In this document: positions 48,043 through 57,545 of the stretch, in pieces
Position numbering within the stretch: position 1 is the first letter of the stretch
Layout of the letters: every line of letters starts with the position of its first letter
Source of the DNA: Tenericutes bacterium HGW-Tenericutes-1
GTDB taxonomy: Bacteria > Bacillota_I > Bacilli_A > Izemoplasmatales > Hujiaoplasmataceae
Direction: 5' to 3'
Length of the DNA stretch: 64,000 nt
Assembly (NCBI GenBank): GCA_002839155.1
Contig: PGXM01000010.1
Coordinates: 1-64,000, forward strand
Program-made: the position numbers and the translations under genes
Notes under the pieces: model-generated
Seen by the model: the letters and a program-made list of their open reading frames with translations, nothing else
What the model was told of the DNA's origin: nothing
Database searches by the model: none

Positions 48043-48558
48043 CTAGGCTTTAACGTATTTTTGATATAAGGGCAATTCGTATTTTTCAATATCAGCCATT
48101 CTGGATTCTACTTGTTTTCTTACAAGTTCTGGAATAACGGTAGATTCATTGGTCAGTTGTTTCATGGTTAAATGCGTGTAAGCAATCGCATCAATCTCAA
48201 TGGCCATTTGTAAGTAATCTTTTTCGGTTTGAGCTTTATCAGTTGGTGAGAAAAATTCGAATTCTTTATTCCATTGTTCAATCAATTCTTTTGGTTCAAC
48301 AGCTTTTCTAGGATGATTGATCCGATCCCACTGATAAGCATGGCGGCTTTCATGGATGAGGGTTATCACGACCTCGTGTTCTGGGGCATCATAAACAATC
48401 TCTTTATTAAAGATGATTTCATTGTCTAAACGGTTATACATAGCGAATATTTCCATAAAAGTTTTAGGAAAAACGCCGGCTCTTATTTCACACGCTTTTC
48501 GGTTTTGAATTTTGGCTAGTTGGTTCTCGATTTGTTGCAAAGCAAAAATAGTAATCAT
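48043..48558 (-). CDS. Hypothetical HExxH (HESRH) putative metallopeptidase
   Basis: 'EVVITLIHESRHAYQWDRINHPRKA...YLQMAIEIDAIAYTHLTM'. Confidence 0.6.
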   Translation of the reverse strand: MITIFALQQIENQLAKIQNRKACEIRAGVFPKTFMEIFAMYNRLDNEIIFNKEIVYDAPEHEVVITLIHESRHAYQWDRINHPRKAVEPKELIEQWNKEFEFFSPTDKAQTEKDYLQMAIEIDAIAYTHLTMKQLTNESTVIPELVRKQVESRMADIEKYELPLYQKYVKA

Positions 48559-48582
48559 AGTCTACTCCCATTCATTGTCAGT

Positions 48583-49212
48583 TTATTTTGTGTTTTTAAG
48601 GTTTAATGCTTGGTATTTTGATTCGATTGCATCAGTGATACGTTTAAACTCAGCGGGATTATTCATATCATTAATCGGTAACCATAAAATTCGTTCTTCA
48701 GGGACTTTATAGTTTTTAAAGATGCGTCTTAAGACATCGTAATAATTGGCATAATGAAACGTTAAATAGTCGTGTTGATTTTGTTCGATAGCTCTTCCAC
48801 GCTTTCTCACGTTTTCGAATAATTGTTCTGTGGGTCTTTCAATGACGATATGAAGATCAACGTCAGGAATGCGTTTTAAATGTTCATCGGCAATAGCGTA
48901 CGTGAGTGCGACTTCCATCGCTGACATCGTACCATCAAGCCGTAATAATTCAGTGAAAACAAGGTTAGAAAATAAGGTAGAGTCACAGACGACTGCTTCT
49001 AAATCCTTCGTTTTCCACATCATGAGAAATAAAGAACTATAAAAAGCGTTTTGTGATAACATCGCGAATGTTTCTTTATCACTATAGAAATAGGGAAGGT
49101 ACTCGTTCTTTTCAACTGGTTCTTCTAGAAGAGTACATTGATAATGTTTTGCCAATTTTTTTGATAATAATGATTTTCCTGAACCAATGGGTCCGATAAT
49201 TCCAATACGCAT
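48583..49212 (-). CDS. Deoxynucleoside kinase
   Basis: 'MRIGIIGPIGSGKSLLSKKLAKHYQCTLLEEPVEKNEYLPYFY', 'DLHIVIERPTEQLFENVRKRGR'. Confidence 0.88.
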   Translation of the reverse strand: MRIGIIGPIGSGKSLLSKKLAKHYQCTLLEEPVEKNEYLPYFYSDKETFAMLSQNAFYSSLFLMMWKTKDLEAVVCDSTLFSNLVFTELLRLDGTMSAMEVALTYAIADEHLKRIPDVDLHIVIERPTEQLFENVRKRGRAIEQNQHDYLTFHYANYYDVLRRIFKNYKVPEERILWLPINDMNNPAEFKRITDAIESKYQALNLKNTK

Positions 49213-49262
49213 AGAATACCTCGCTTCATTTTTTTTAGTGCGGAAATTTCTTCTTCGAGTTA

Positions 49263-49291
49263 ATTATAAACAAGAAAGTAAGGCTTGTCAA
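49263..49291 (-). promoter_or_regulatory. Consensus sigmaA promoter for deoxynucleoside kinase gene
   Basis: Minus strand TTGACA-N17-TATAAT. Confidence 0.8.
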
Positions 49292-49484
49292 AGCATTTAT
49301 TATTTTAATTTTCATTCGGTGGGGAGGTGTTCTTTGATGATATCCATGCCATTTTAATGATTTTATAAAATTCTTAAAAAAAGTACGTTTTAGCTCATAA
49401 TCGAGGGTTATAATTTAAAAAATCATATCGTCTGAAGATGGCTAAAAAACGCCATTTAAAAGAAAAAAGCGGAAACGAGTCCGC

Positions 49485-50255
49485 TTATTTATTGATAAAA
49501 TTGAGAGAAAATTCAACGGGGTAGTGATCGCTTGGATAAACTTGAAAAAATTTGTCTCTAATCACCACGAAACCCGCTTTAACAAACGGTTCAGTGTAAT
49601 AGACGTAATCAATGGGTTCGCCTTCAAGAATTCCTTCGAATTGATGATAAGTCGCTTTAGGGTTTTGATCACCGTAAATGGAAGTTAATGATTTGCCGCT
49701 TAGGGTTGATTTCCTTAAAAAACTATGAACGGATTTATCTAAAGTCGCATTGAAGTCACCGACAATAATGGTGGGCAACCGTTTGATGCTCGATTGTTTA
49801 TTGAGATGATCAATTAAAACCGACATTTGTCGTTTTTGGACGTCAGGGTTCGCGTAATCTAAATGCGTATTAACAAACCTAAACATTTCCATGGTTCCAT
49901 TGGTCTCAAATACCGCAATCGTCGCAATCCGGTTAAAATTCGAATCCTCAAATTTCGATTCGGCGTATTTGGTTTTTGATAACCAAATCGTTTCGTTTGT
50001 CAAAAGTCTGACTTTTTCGACTTGGTAAAGAATCGGCGTCATTTCGCCTCTTTCATCTCTCGCTGTGCCAGCGTAACGATAATGGGGTAATTCTTTAATC
50101 AATTCTTTAAGCATTTTCATCGTAGGTTCTTGAAGGCCAACAATGGGATAGTCTCCTGATTTTAAGACTTCTGCGACCGATTTAATTCGGTTCTTCCATT
50201 CATTGGTACCATCTGAGGGTGCATCGATACGGACATTAAATGTTAAAAATTTCAT
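49485..50255 (-). CDS. Endonuclease/exonuclease/phosphatase family protein
   Basis: 'MKFLTFNVRIDAPSDGTNEWKNR', 'IVGLQEPTM', 'IIVGDFNATLD', 'YPSDHYPVEFSL'. Confidence 0.9.
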   Translation of the reverse strand: MKFLTFNVRIDAPSDGTNEWKNRIKSVAEVLKSGDYPIVGLQEPTMKMLKELIKELPHYRYAGTARDERGEMTPILYQVEKVRLLTNETIWLSKTKYAESKFEDSNFNRIATIAVFETNGTMEMFRFVNTHLDYANPDVQKRQMSVLIDHLNKQSSIKRLPTIIVGDFNATLDKSVHSFLRKSTLSGKSLTSIYGDQNPKATYHQFEGILEGEPIDYVYYTEPFVKAGFVVIRDKFFQVYPSDHYPVEFSLNFINK

Positions 50256-50263
50256 ATTTTCTC

Positions 50264-51703
50264 CTAATTTGTAGATGCTTCGATGAGTTTTCTTCGAATA
50301 TTCCAAAGCTTGTCTGATAAATCAACGTAATACTTATGGGGATTCGCAAAACGCAAGACTTCATCCCACATATGATCAAGTTCATGGTTTAAATGGTTCC
50401 TTGCTTCTAATAGCGTCATACAAGGAATGATAATCTTCCCTTGTTCGATAACCTTTTGAAGCCGTTTTTCCACGTAAAAATCGGTTAATGTTTTGCGTTT
50501 GTGAATTAAATTTGGATCAAAGATTTCTAACGGTTTCGTATCATCGATTTCTTCATCGTGAACCGTCACTAAATCCGCTAACGCCTTATTCGTAAATTTA
50601 TCATAAATGCGGTAGACTTGTTTAAAATGGGGGTTCGTCATTTTCTCTGGGTTTTCTGAGATTTTTATCTTCGGTTCGATAACTCCTTGTTTTTCAGTTG
50701 CGACGAGTTTATAAACGCCTCCAAAAACCGGTTCTGACTTAGCAGTGATTAAACGTTCTCCCACACCAAATGAGTCGATTTTTGCACCTTGCACAAGCAA
50801 TTCAGTAATGAGCCATTCATCCAAAGAATTAGAAACCACAATTTTGACGTCTTGGCATCCTGATTGATCGAGCAATTTTCTTGCTTCTTTCGATAAATAC
50901 GTCAAATCGCCAGAATCAATCCGAATCGCTGCAGATTTTATCCCTAAAGGCCATAAAATGGTTTTAACCGCATGAATGGCACTTGGAACGCCGCTTCTTA
51001 ATACATTATAGGTATCGACTAAAAACGTCGCATTATTTGGGTAGGTTTTTGCATACGCCACAAATGCTTGTTTTTCATTATCAAACATTTGAACCCATGA
51101 ATGGGCCATTGTCCCCAAGGCAGGAATTTGATAGAGTTGATCTGCTTTAGTTAAACTTGTGCCATAAACACCACCAACATACGCCGCTTTCGCACCTAAT
51201 AACGCTGAATCAACGCCATGAGCTCTTCTAGCCCCAAACTCCATAATGGCTCGCCCTTGAGCGGCTCTAACGATTCTTGACGCTTTTGTCGCGATTAATG
51301 ATTGATGATTCATCTGTAAGAGTAAGTAGGTTTCAATCAATTGCGCTTCGATGACATTAGCACGAATCGTCAATAATGGTTCGTTAGGAAAGACGACGGA
51401 ACCTTCTTTAACCATCCAAACATCGCCAGAAAACTTGAAATTCGATAGATAAGTTAAAAAAGCTTCTGAAAAAATCCCTCTTTTTGTTAAATAGTCGATA
51501 TCCTCAGAATTGAATTTTAAATGTTTTAAATAATCAACGACTTCACTTTGACCGCACGCAACGGCGTAACCGCCCCCATCAGGAATGGATCTAAAAAACA
51601 AATCAAAGTAGGCAATTTCATCCTTTTTTCCACTTTCGAAATAGCCTGAAGCCATCGTTAATTCATAAAAATCTGCGACCAATGCTAATTTATTTTTTTC
51701 CAT
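50264..51703 (-). CDS. pncB: Nicotinate phosphoribosyltransferase
   Basis: 'ALVADFYELTMASGYFESG', 'EFGARRAHGVDSALLGAKAAYVGGVYGTS', 'GTMAHSWVQMF', 'AIRIDSGDL'. Confidence 0.94.
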   Translation of the reverse strand: MEKNKLALVADFYELTMASGYFESGKKDEIAYFDLFFRSIPDGGGYAVACGQSEVVDYLKHLKFNSEDIDYLTKRGIFSEAFLTYLSNFKFSGDVWMVKEGSVVFPNEPLLTIRANVIEAQLIETYLLLQMNHQSLIATKASRIVRAAQGRAIMEFGARRAHGVDSALLGAKAAYVGGVYGTSLTKADQLYQIPALGTMAHSWVQMFDNEKQAFVAYAKTYPNNATFLVDTYNVLRSGVPSAIHAVKTILWPLGIKSAAIRIDSGDLTYLSKEARKLLDQSGCQDVKIVVSNSLDEWLITELLVQGAKIDSFGVGERLITAKSEPVFGGVYKLVATEKQGVIEPKIKISENPEKMTNPHFKQVYRIYDKFTNKALADLVTVHDEEIDDTKPLEIFDPNLIHKRKTLTDFYVEKRLQKVIEQGKIIIPCMTLLEARNHLNHELDHMWDEVLRFANPHKYYVDLSDKLWNIRRKLIEASTN

Positions 51704-52238
51704 CTTGACCTACGATTTCAACTTGAAAGCCTTTCATGACTTCCAGTGCTTTTTTATGAAGATCGAAATTTGAACTTGCAGTAGCGTTTCGATCAACGAC
51801 GATTTTAGCGTTGGGTAACGCAGCTTTCGCTAAAACAGCGTTTGATAAAACACAAATATTTGATACAAGCCCACATAATTCAACTTCGTCATAAGCTCTA
51901 TCCTTTAATACTTCGGCTAATTCTAAAGATCCAAACGTATTTTTTTCGATAACTTTTCGAGCAATCGTTAAATAATCGCTGGTTCTTCCATATAATTCAT
52001 GTCCCTTAGTACCTTTTACACAATGAACAATGGGTAAATTCTTACCTTCTTCGGTTTCTAAATAATCGTCATAATGGGTATCAAGTGTAAAATATATCTC
52101 TACACCAGAGATAATGGCATCTTCAATTTTCTTAACTATAATTGGTTCTAATTTTTTAGCGTCATTAAAGCCTAAAGAACCTTCCACGAAATCATTTTGA
52201 AAATCAACGACAATCAAACACTTTTTCATAAGCATCAC
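51690..52238 (-). CDS. pncA: Nicotinamidase / cysteine hydrolase (isochorismatase fold)
   Basis: 'CLIVVDFQNDFVEGSLGF', 'VHCVKGTKGHEL', 'VELCGLVSNICVLSNAVLAKA'; overlaps pncB. Confidence 0.9.
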   Translation of the reverse strand: MMLMKKCLIVVDFQNDFVEGSLGFNDAKKLEPIIVKKIEDAIISGVEIYFTLDTHYDDYLETEEGKNLPIVHCVKGTKGHELYGRTSDYLTIARKVIEKNTFGSLELAEVLKDRAYDEVELCGLVSNICVLSNAVLAKAALPNAKIVVDRNATASSNFDLHKKALEVMKGFQVEIVGQDGKK

Positions 52239-52335
52239 TCCCTGCAGTTGTCACTTCATTATACCATAGTCTTGTGTGTTTATTCACTTGATTCTTATCA
52301 AAAAAAACTTCCGAATCGCTTCGGAAGCTTTATTT

Positions 52336-53406
52336 TTAATAAACTTGTAATTTTTCTTGTTTAGTTAAGACGCGTAAAGTCCCTTCTGCTAAAGCGCGCA
52401 TCTCATCTTCACCTGGATAAACGTGAACTGCTTGAATTGGATTAACATAGGCTTTTATCATATCGACAAAAAGTCCATTGTACGCTAAACCACCCGTTAA
52501 TAAGATGCCATCGACTTTTCCTGAAGCGATAAAATACATCGCTCCTATTTGTTTGGCCACTTGATATGCCATCGCTTGAAGATAAAATTCTGCGACTTTA
52601 TCGCCTGCTTCAATACGTCTTTTAATCTCTAAACCATTTGATGTTCCTAAGTAACTTACTAAACCGCCTTGACCGGCTAGTTTTTTCTTGATTTCATCAA
52701 TGGTATATTTTCCAGAAAAACACATATCAACTAAAGGATAGGTTGGTGTTGTCCCCGCTCTTTCAGGCGAGAATGGACCATCGCCACCTAAAGCATTATT
52801 AACGTCGATGACACGGCCTTTTTTATGAAGACCTACAGAAATTCCGCCACCTAAATGAGCGACAATTAACGTCATTTCATCATAATCTCTACCAACCGCT
52901 CTTGCATGGCGTTTCGCAATCGCTTTATGATTTAATGCATGAAAGATTGAAGTTCTATCAATGCCCGCTAAACCAGAAACTCTGGCTAGATCTTCCATTT
53001 CGTCAATTGAAACGGGATTGACGATATACGAAGGACGGTTTAACCCTTCAGCGAGTTCATAAGAAATGATAGCCCCTAAATTTGAAGCATGATAACCATT
53101 TCTGCCTAAGGTTAAATCTTCGACCATTTGTTTGGTCACGAGATAAGTCCCTGAATTTTTTAACGGTTTTAACATTCCGCCACGACCAACAAACACATCG
53201 ATATGATCGAGTTTATAACGGTGTTCCGTTAAAAAATCCAGCACCATTTGTTTGCGGAAATCTTTTTGTTCAATGACATTTTTATAGTTTTTTAAATGAT
53301 CAACTTCATGTTTTAAGACTTGTTCCTGAATGAGTTTGTCATTATTGAATAAGGCAACCTTTGTGGAGGTTGATCCTGGATTAATGACTAAGATTAGATA
53401 GTCCAT
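52336..53406 (-). CDS. buk: Butyrate kinase (acetokinase family)
   Basis: 'YLILVINPGSTSTKVALFNND', 'VAHLGGGISVGLHKKGRVIDVNNALGGDGPFSPERAGT', 'DGILLTGGLAYN'; internal Met start overlapping ptb. Confidence 0.93.
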   Translation of the reverse strand: MDYLILVINPGSTSTKVALFNNDKLIQEQVLKHEVDHLKNYKNVIEQKDFRKQMVLDFLTEHRYKLDHIDVFVGRGGMLKPLKNSGTYLVTKQMVEDLTLGRNGYHASNLGAIISYELAEGLNRPSYIVNPVSIDEMEDLARVSGLAGIDRTSIFHALNHKAIAKRHARAVGRDYDEMTLIVAHLGGGISVGLHKKGRVIDVNNALGGDGPFSPERAGTTPTYPLVDMCFSGKYTIDEIKKKLAGQGGLVSYLGTSNGLEIKRRIEAGDKVAEFYLQAMAYQVAKQIGAMYFIASGKVDGILLTGGLAYNGLFVDMIKAYVNPIQAVHVYPGEDEMRALAEGTLRVLTKQEKLQVY

Positions 53407-54298
53407 GAGAATAGCCCACCGCCAATGCAATAGAATTTAGTTTCGTATCTGAGTCATCTGCTCTTGAAGTTAAAACGATTGGAACTTTCGCGCCGATGAT
53501 AATGCCTGCGGCTTTTGCCAGTCCTAAGAAAACCGAAGTTTTATAGAAGATATTGCCACCATCGAGATTAGGAAAGACTAAGATATCTGCTTTTCCTGCA
53601 ACAGGGCCACCTAATCCTTTATGGTGGACGGATGCCATTGAAACGAGATTATCAATCGCAAATGGGCCATCAATTAAGAATTCCGTTTGTGGATGATCAT
53701 AGTAGTAAGCTTTAATTGATTCGGCTTCAACGGTTGAGATAATCTTTGGATTGAGTTTTTCAACTGCTGAAACTAAACCGACTTTAGGTTGTTCATATCC
53801 AAGTGCTTTAGTTAAGTGCACAGCATTTTCAATCAGTAAAATCTTCTCTTCAATCGAAGGTTGAATATTCATGGCCCCATCGGTGGCGAATAAGATACGG
53901 TCTAAATGGGGAAATTCTACCATGCCCACGTGAGAAAGTAATTTATATTTTTTAATGCCAAATTCGCTATTTACAACGCCTTTTAATAAGATTTTCGTAT
54001 CGAGTAAGCCTTTCATTAAAATATCGGCTTTGCCCTGGTTAATAAGATCCATAGCAAGTCTTACTTCTATGTCATCATTCGTCTCATGAATGATTTCATA
54101 CCCTGTCGTTATTTTATTCAATGTTAATAATTCTTTGATCTTGGCTTGATCTCCAATTAAAATCGGTTTAATCATGCCCAGGCGTGTCGCTTGACAAACA
54201 GCGTCCATGACAAATTCATCGTCTGCGTGGACGACAACAAGGGTTTTCGGCTGTTTCCCTAAGGCGAGTTTGACGAGGGAGTCAAGATTTTTAAGCAT
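53381..54298 (-). CDS. ptb: Phosphate butyryltransferase
   Basis: 'DILMKGLLDTKILLKGVVNSEFGIK', 'LLSHVGMVEFPHLDRILFATDGAMNIQP', 'GPVAGKADILVFPNLDGGNIFYKT'. Confidence 0.93.
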   Translation of the reverse strand: MLKNLDSLVKLALGKQPKTLVVVHADDEFVMDAVCQATRLGMIKPILIGDQAKIKELLTLNKITTGYEIIHETNDDIEVRLAMDLINQGKADILMKGLLDTKILLKGVVNSEFGIKKYKLLSHVGMVEFPHLDRILFATDGAMNIQPSIEEKILLIENAVHLTKALGYEQPKVGLVSAVEKLNPKIISTVEAESIKAYYYDHPQTEFLIDGPFAIDNLVSMASVHHKGLGGPVAGKADILVFPNLDGGNIFYKTSVFLGLAKAAGIIIGAKVPIVLTSRADDSDTKLNSIALAVGYSHGLSNLSH

Positions 54299-54857
54299 GG
54301 ATTCCTCCTAAATTTTTAATGAAGTCAAAGCCTTTTTGGATTGCTTGTTTGTTAATATCCATTAAATGAGCTTTTCGTTCACCAAGTAATTTCTTTAACA
54401 TATGTTCAACGATTTCAATGGTAAACATATCTGTAATCGCAAGATATGCCCCCATGATAATCATGTTCGCTACTTGAATGTTTCCAAGTTCTAGTGCCAT
54501 TTCATTGGCGGGAACCCCATAAATTTTAACGTCTTCAAACGGTTTTGGTGCATCAATTAATGAAGAATTATAAAGGATTACGCCATCACTTTTGACGTTG
54601 TTAATGAATTTATCTAAGGAAGGTTGGTTAAAAGCAATTAAATGTGTTGCCTTTTGGAAAACGGGAGAATTGATTTGTTTTTTTGAAACGATGACAGAAC
54701 AGTTCGCCGTTCCGCCTCTGGTTTCAGGACCATAAGAAGGATACCATAATGCATATAGGTCTAAATCGGTTGCTGCATAGGCTAAGATTTGACCGACCAT
54801 CATGACGCCTTGTCCACCGAAACCGGCGACTTTGATATTATAGGTCTCATTCATGGC
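54291..54857 (-). CDS. 2-oxoacid:ferredoxin oxidoreductase, gamma subunit
   Basis: 'IKVAGFGGQGVMMVGQILAYAAT', 'WYPSYGPETRGGTANCSVIVS'; likely internal Met start. Confidence 0.93.
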   Translation of the reverse strand, partial: AMNETYNIKVAGFGGQGVMMVGQILAYAATDLDLYALWYPSYGPETRGGTANCSVIVSKKQINSPVFQKATHLIAFNQPSLDKFINNVKSDGVILYNSSLIDAPKPFEDVKIYGVPANEMALELGNIQVANMIIMGAYLAITDMFTIEIVEHMLKKLLGERKAHLMDINKQAIQKGFDFIKNLGGIHA

Positions 54858-55617
54858 TAACACCACTATCTTTAAAGAGTTGTAATGGGAAGACGGGAAC
54901 CATGGATTCTTCAACCCATTTTAAGGCATCAACCGGTGTTTTTCCCCAGTTAACAGGACACGTTGATAAAATTTCAACCATCGTGAATCCTTTTTTCTCG
55001 ATTTGATATTGGAAGGCTTTTTTAATGGCTTTCTTCGCGTTTCTGACTTGTTTAGGATTAAAGACAGAAACTCTTTCTAAGTATGCTACACCATCAATGT
55101 GTTGGAACATTTCAGAGATTTTAATGGGGTTACCATGTTGTAAGACATTTCTTCCGGATTGCGATGTGGTCGTCTTTTGGCCGATTAACGATGTTGGGGC
55201 CATTTGACCGCCTGTCATGCCATAAATGGCGTTATTAACGAAGATAACAGTGATGTTTTCGCCACGATTGGCCGCATGGATGGTTTCCGCAATCCCAATA
55301 CTTGCCAGATCGCCATCGCCTTGATACGTAAAAACAACGTTATCTGGGTGAATACGTTTCACACCAGTTGCCACTGCGCATGCTCTACCATGAGCGGCCT
55401 GTTCCATATCAGCGTTGAAGAACTGATAGGAAAATACGCTGCAACCTACCGAGGCGATGCCGACTGTATGATCTAATACACCAAGCTCTTCTAAAGATTC
55501 AGCCACGAGCTTGTGAATAATACCATGGGTACATCCTGGACAGTAAGATAGTGGATTATCAGTCAAACCTTTGGTTTTTTGATATTTCATTTCAAGTTCC
55601 ATTATTCTACCCTCCAT
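54847..55617 (-). CDS. 2-oxoacid:ferredoxin oxidoreductase, beta (TPP) subunit
   Basis: 'YCPGCTHGIIHKLVAESLEELG', 'TYQGDGDLASIGIAETIHAANRGENITVIFVNNAIYGMTGGQMAPTS'. Confidence 0.94.
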   Translation of the reverse strand: MEGRIMELEMKYQKTKGLTDNPLSYCPGCTHGIIHKLVAESLEELGVLDHTVGIASVGCSVFSYQFFNADMEQAAHGRACAVATGVKRIHPDNVVFTYQGDGDLASIGIAETIHAANRGENITVIFVNNAIYGMTGGQMAPTSLIGQKTTTSQSGRNVLQHGNPIKISEMFQHIDGVAYLERVSVFNPKQVRNAKKAIKKAFQYQIEKKGFTMVEILSTCPVNWGKTPVDALKWVEESMVPVFPLQLFKDSGVSHE

Positions 55618-56672
55618 TTTTCAAAATTCATAACGGCTTCTGCGAGTTCTTCTGGTTCAGGGACAATACCACCACTTCTACCATAAAAAGCAATCGGTAA
55701 TCTTCCACGATTCGAGATTTGAACGTCTTGAATCATTTGACCCATCGACATTTCAGTGACTAATAAGCCTTTACAGTTTTTCCCAATTTCATCGAAAGCA
55801 ATTTTGGGGAAAGGCCATAAAGAAATCGGACGGATGATTCCGACGTTTAATTTCTTTTCTTTTAAGATTTCAATAGTACTTCTCGCAACTCTTGACATCG
55901 TGCCGTAAGCGACGATGACATAGTCGGGATCTTCCATGTTAATCATTTCATATCGGGTTTCGTTTTGTGTGACTAATGCATATTTTTTCGCAAGCATGTT
56001 ATTATGCGCTTCTAATTCCTTGGGTTCTAAATAAAGCGAGTTAATCACGTTTCTTTTACCAGGATGATTTTTTGTGCCTGTTGCCGCCCAATCTTTAGGC
56101 GGTAAGAAACGGTGTTTAACTGGACGATCAAAATCAACGGATTCCATCATTTGACCGATGAGACCGTCGACTAGAATCATGACAGGGTTACGATAATAAT
56201 CCGCGATATCAAACGCTTCTTTCATCGTATCGATGGTTTCTTGAATTGTTTCAGGGGCGAAACAAATAACGTGATAATCCCCATTGCCTCCGCCACGCGT
56301 CGCTTGATTATAATCGCCTTGTGATGGTTGAATTGAACCAAGTCCTGGACCGCCACGCATGACCGAACAAATAACGCAAGGTAATTGTGCGCCAGCGATA
56401 TAGGTAATCCCTTCTTGTTTTAATGCAATACCAGGCGATGATGAACTTGTTAGTACTCTCGCACCGGCACCTGCTGCGCCATAGACCATGTTAATAGCAG
56501 CGACTTCAGATTCTGCTTGAACGAAGACTTTACCGTGTTCGTTCATATATTTTGATAAATATTCTGGAACTTCATTTTGAGGAGTAATGGGATAACCAAA
56601 GAAAGCGTCACATCCACCTTTAACGGCAGCTAAAGCAATTGCTTCATTGCCTTTCATTAAGACTTTAGCCAT
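55602..56672 (-). CDS. 2-oxoacid:ferredoxin oxidoreductase, alpha subunit
   Basis: 'GGCDAFFGYPITPQNEVPEYLSKYM', 'AESEVAAINMVYGAAGAGARVLTSSSSPGIALKQEG'. Confidence 0.94.
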   Translation of the reverse strand: MAKVLMKGNEAIALAAVKGGCDAFFGYPITPQNEVPEYLSKYMNEHGKVFVQAESEVAAINMVYGAAGAGARVLTSSSSPGIALKQEGITYIAGAQLPCVICSVMRGGPGLGSIQPSQGDYNQATRGGGNGDYHVICFAPETIQETIDTMKEAFDIADYYRNPVMILVDGLIGQMMESVDFDRPVKHRFLPPKDWAATGTKNHPGKRNVINSLYLEPKELEAHNNMLAKKYALVTQNETRYEMINMEDPDYVIVAYGTMSRVARSTIEILKEKKLNVGIIRPISLWPFPKIAFDEIGKNCKGLLVTEMSMGQMIQDVQISNRGRLPIAFYGRSGGIVPEPEELAEAVMNFEKWRVE

Positions 56673-56887
56673 TATTTAATCACCTCCACTGTAATCACTG
56701 AATCAGGACACATCATTGCACAAGTTGCACAACCGATGCATTTATCTTCGTCATAGCGAATGATGTTATAGCCTGATTTGTTTAACGTCGCTTTGTCAGA
56801 ATACATAATTTTAACAGGACAGAAGGCAACGCAGATTCCGCAACCTTTGCATTTCTCATAATCGAATGTTAATTTTCCTTTTGGCAT
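56672..56887 (-). CDS. 2x[4Fe-4S] ferredoxin (delta subunit)
   Basis: 'CKGCGICVAFCPVKIM' and 'CIGCATCAMMCPDSVI'. Confidence 0.95.
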   Translation of the reverse strand: MPKGKLTFDYEKCKGCGICVAFCPVKIMYSDKATLNKSGYNIIRYDEDKCIGCATCAMMCPDSVITVEVIK

Positions 56888-56897
56888 TTTGTCCTCC

Positions 56898-57545
56898 TTA
56901 TAGCCATGTTTTTCGTAAATAGAGTGTTAAAGGGATGGTCTCGCCTGATAAATGAAAAGATTTATCCATGAGGTCGTTACGCACCGCCGTATAAAGTATG
57001 GGTAAGTTCGTTTTCTTTGATACTTCTGAAACGATTGTATCACCGTGTAAGATATCTTCCTTCACCGTGAATTTGAGTAAATGCGAGTTATTCACCAGTC
57101 CGGTAATCTTCATTCCTGAAGATCCTTCAATCGCATTGATTTGCCTAATAATCGCATCTACAGTTTGAGTTTGTTCCCGGTAAACGTTAACCACCATTAA
57201 AACATCAACGTCTTCATCGATATAATCTCTAAACTGTCTTAAGATTAACGCACCTGCGTCATTGCCTCCCATGTCAAAAACGGCACATTTATCGCTTTTT
57301 TGAAAGGGCAAAAAGATGTCCTTTGACAAGAAGGGCAAATCGCCGTAATTGCCATTGAGAGGTGTAGACGCAATCATTTTAATGTTATTTTCTAAAAGAA
57401 ATGATTCTAACTCGCGACTTCGAAAAAAAGGATTGACGATATCTAAATCAAGAAGATAATCGATTTTTTTCTGAATCGCGAGATTGACCGCAAATTCGGT
57501 TTTTCCACTGCCGTAATGTCCGACAACGAAAGTAATTCTTTTCAT
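56898..57545 (-). CDS. P-loop NTPase of unknown function in VOR operon
   Basis: Walker A 'VVGHYGSGKTEFAVNLAI'; 'LLDLDIVNPFFRSRELESFL'; Walker B-like 'CAVFDMGGNDAGALIL'. Confidence 0.75.
   Translation of the reverse strand: MKRITFVVGHYGSGKTEFAVNLAIQKKIDYLLDLDIVNPFFRSRELESFLLENNIKMIASTPLNGNYGDLPFLSKDIFLPFQKSDKCAVFDMGGNDAGALILRQFRDYIDEDVDVLMVVNVYREQTQTVDAIIRQINAIEGSSGMKITGLVNNSHLLKFTVKEDILHGDTIVSEVSKKTNLPILYTAVRNDLMDKSFHLSGETIPLTLYLRKTWL

Noticed and set aside
49321-49357. Mini-ORF ATG ATA TCC ATG CCA TTT TAA (MISMPF*) behind an SD-like GGGGAGGTG
   Set aside because: Striking SD, but no plus-strand gene follows to be regulated and six codons cannot be supported from sequence alone
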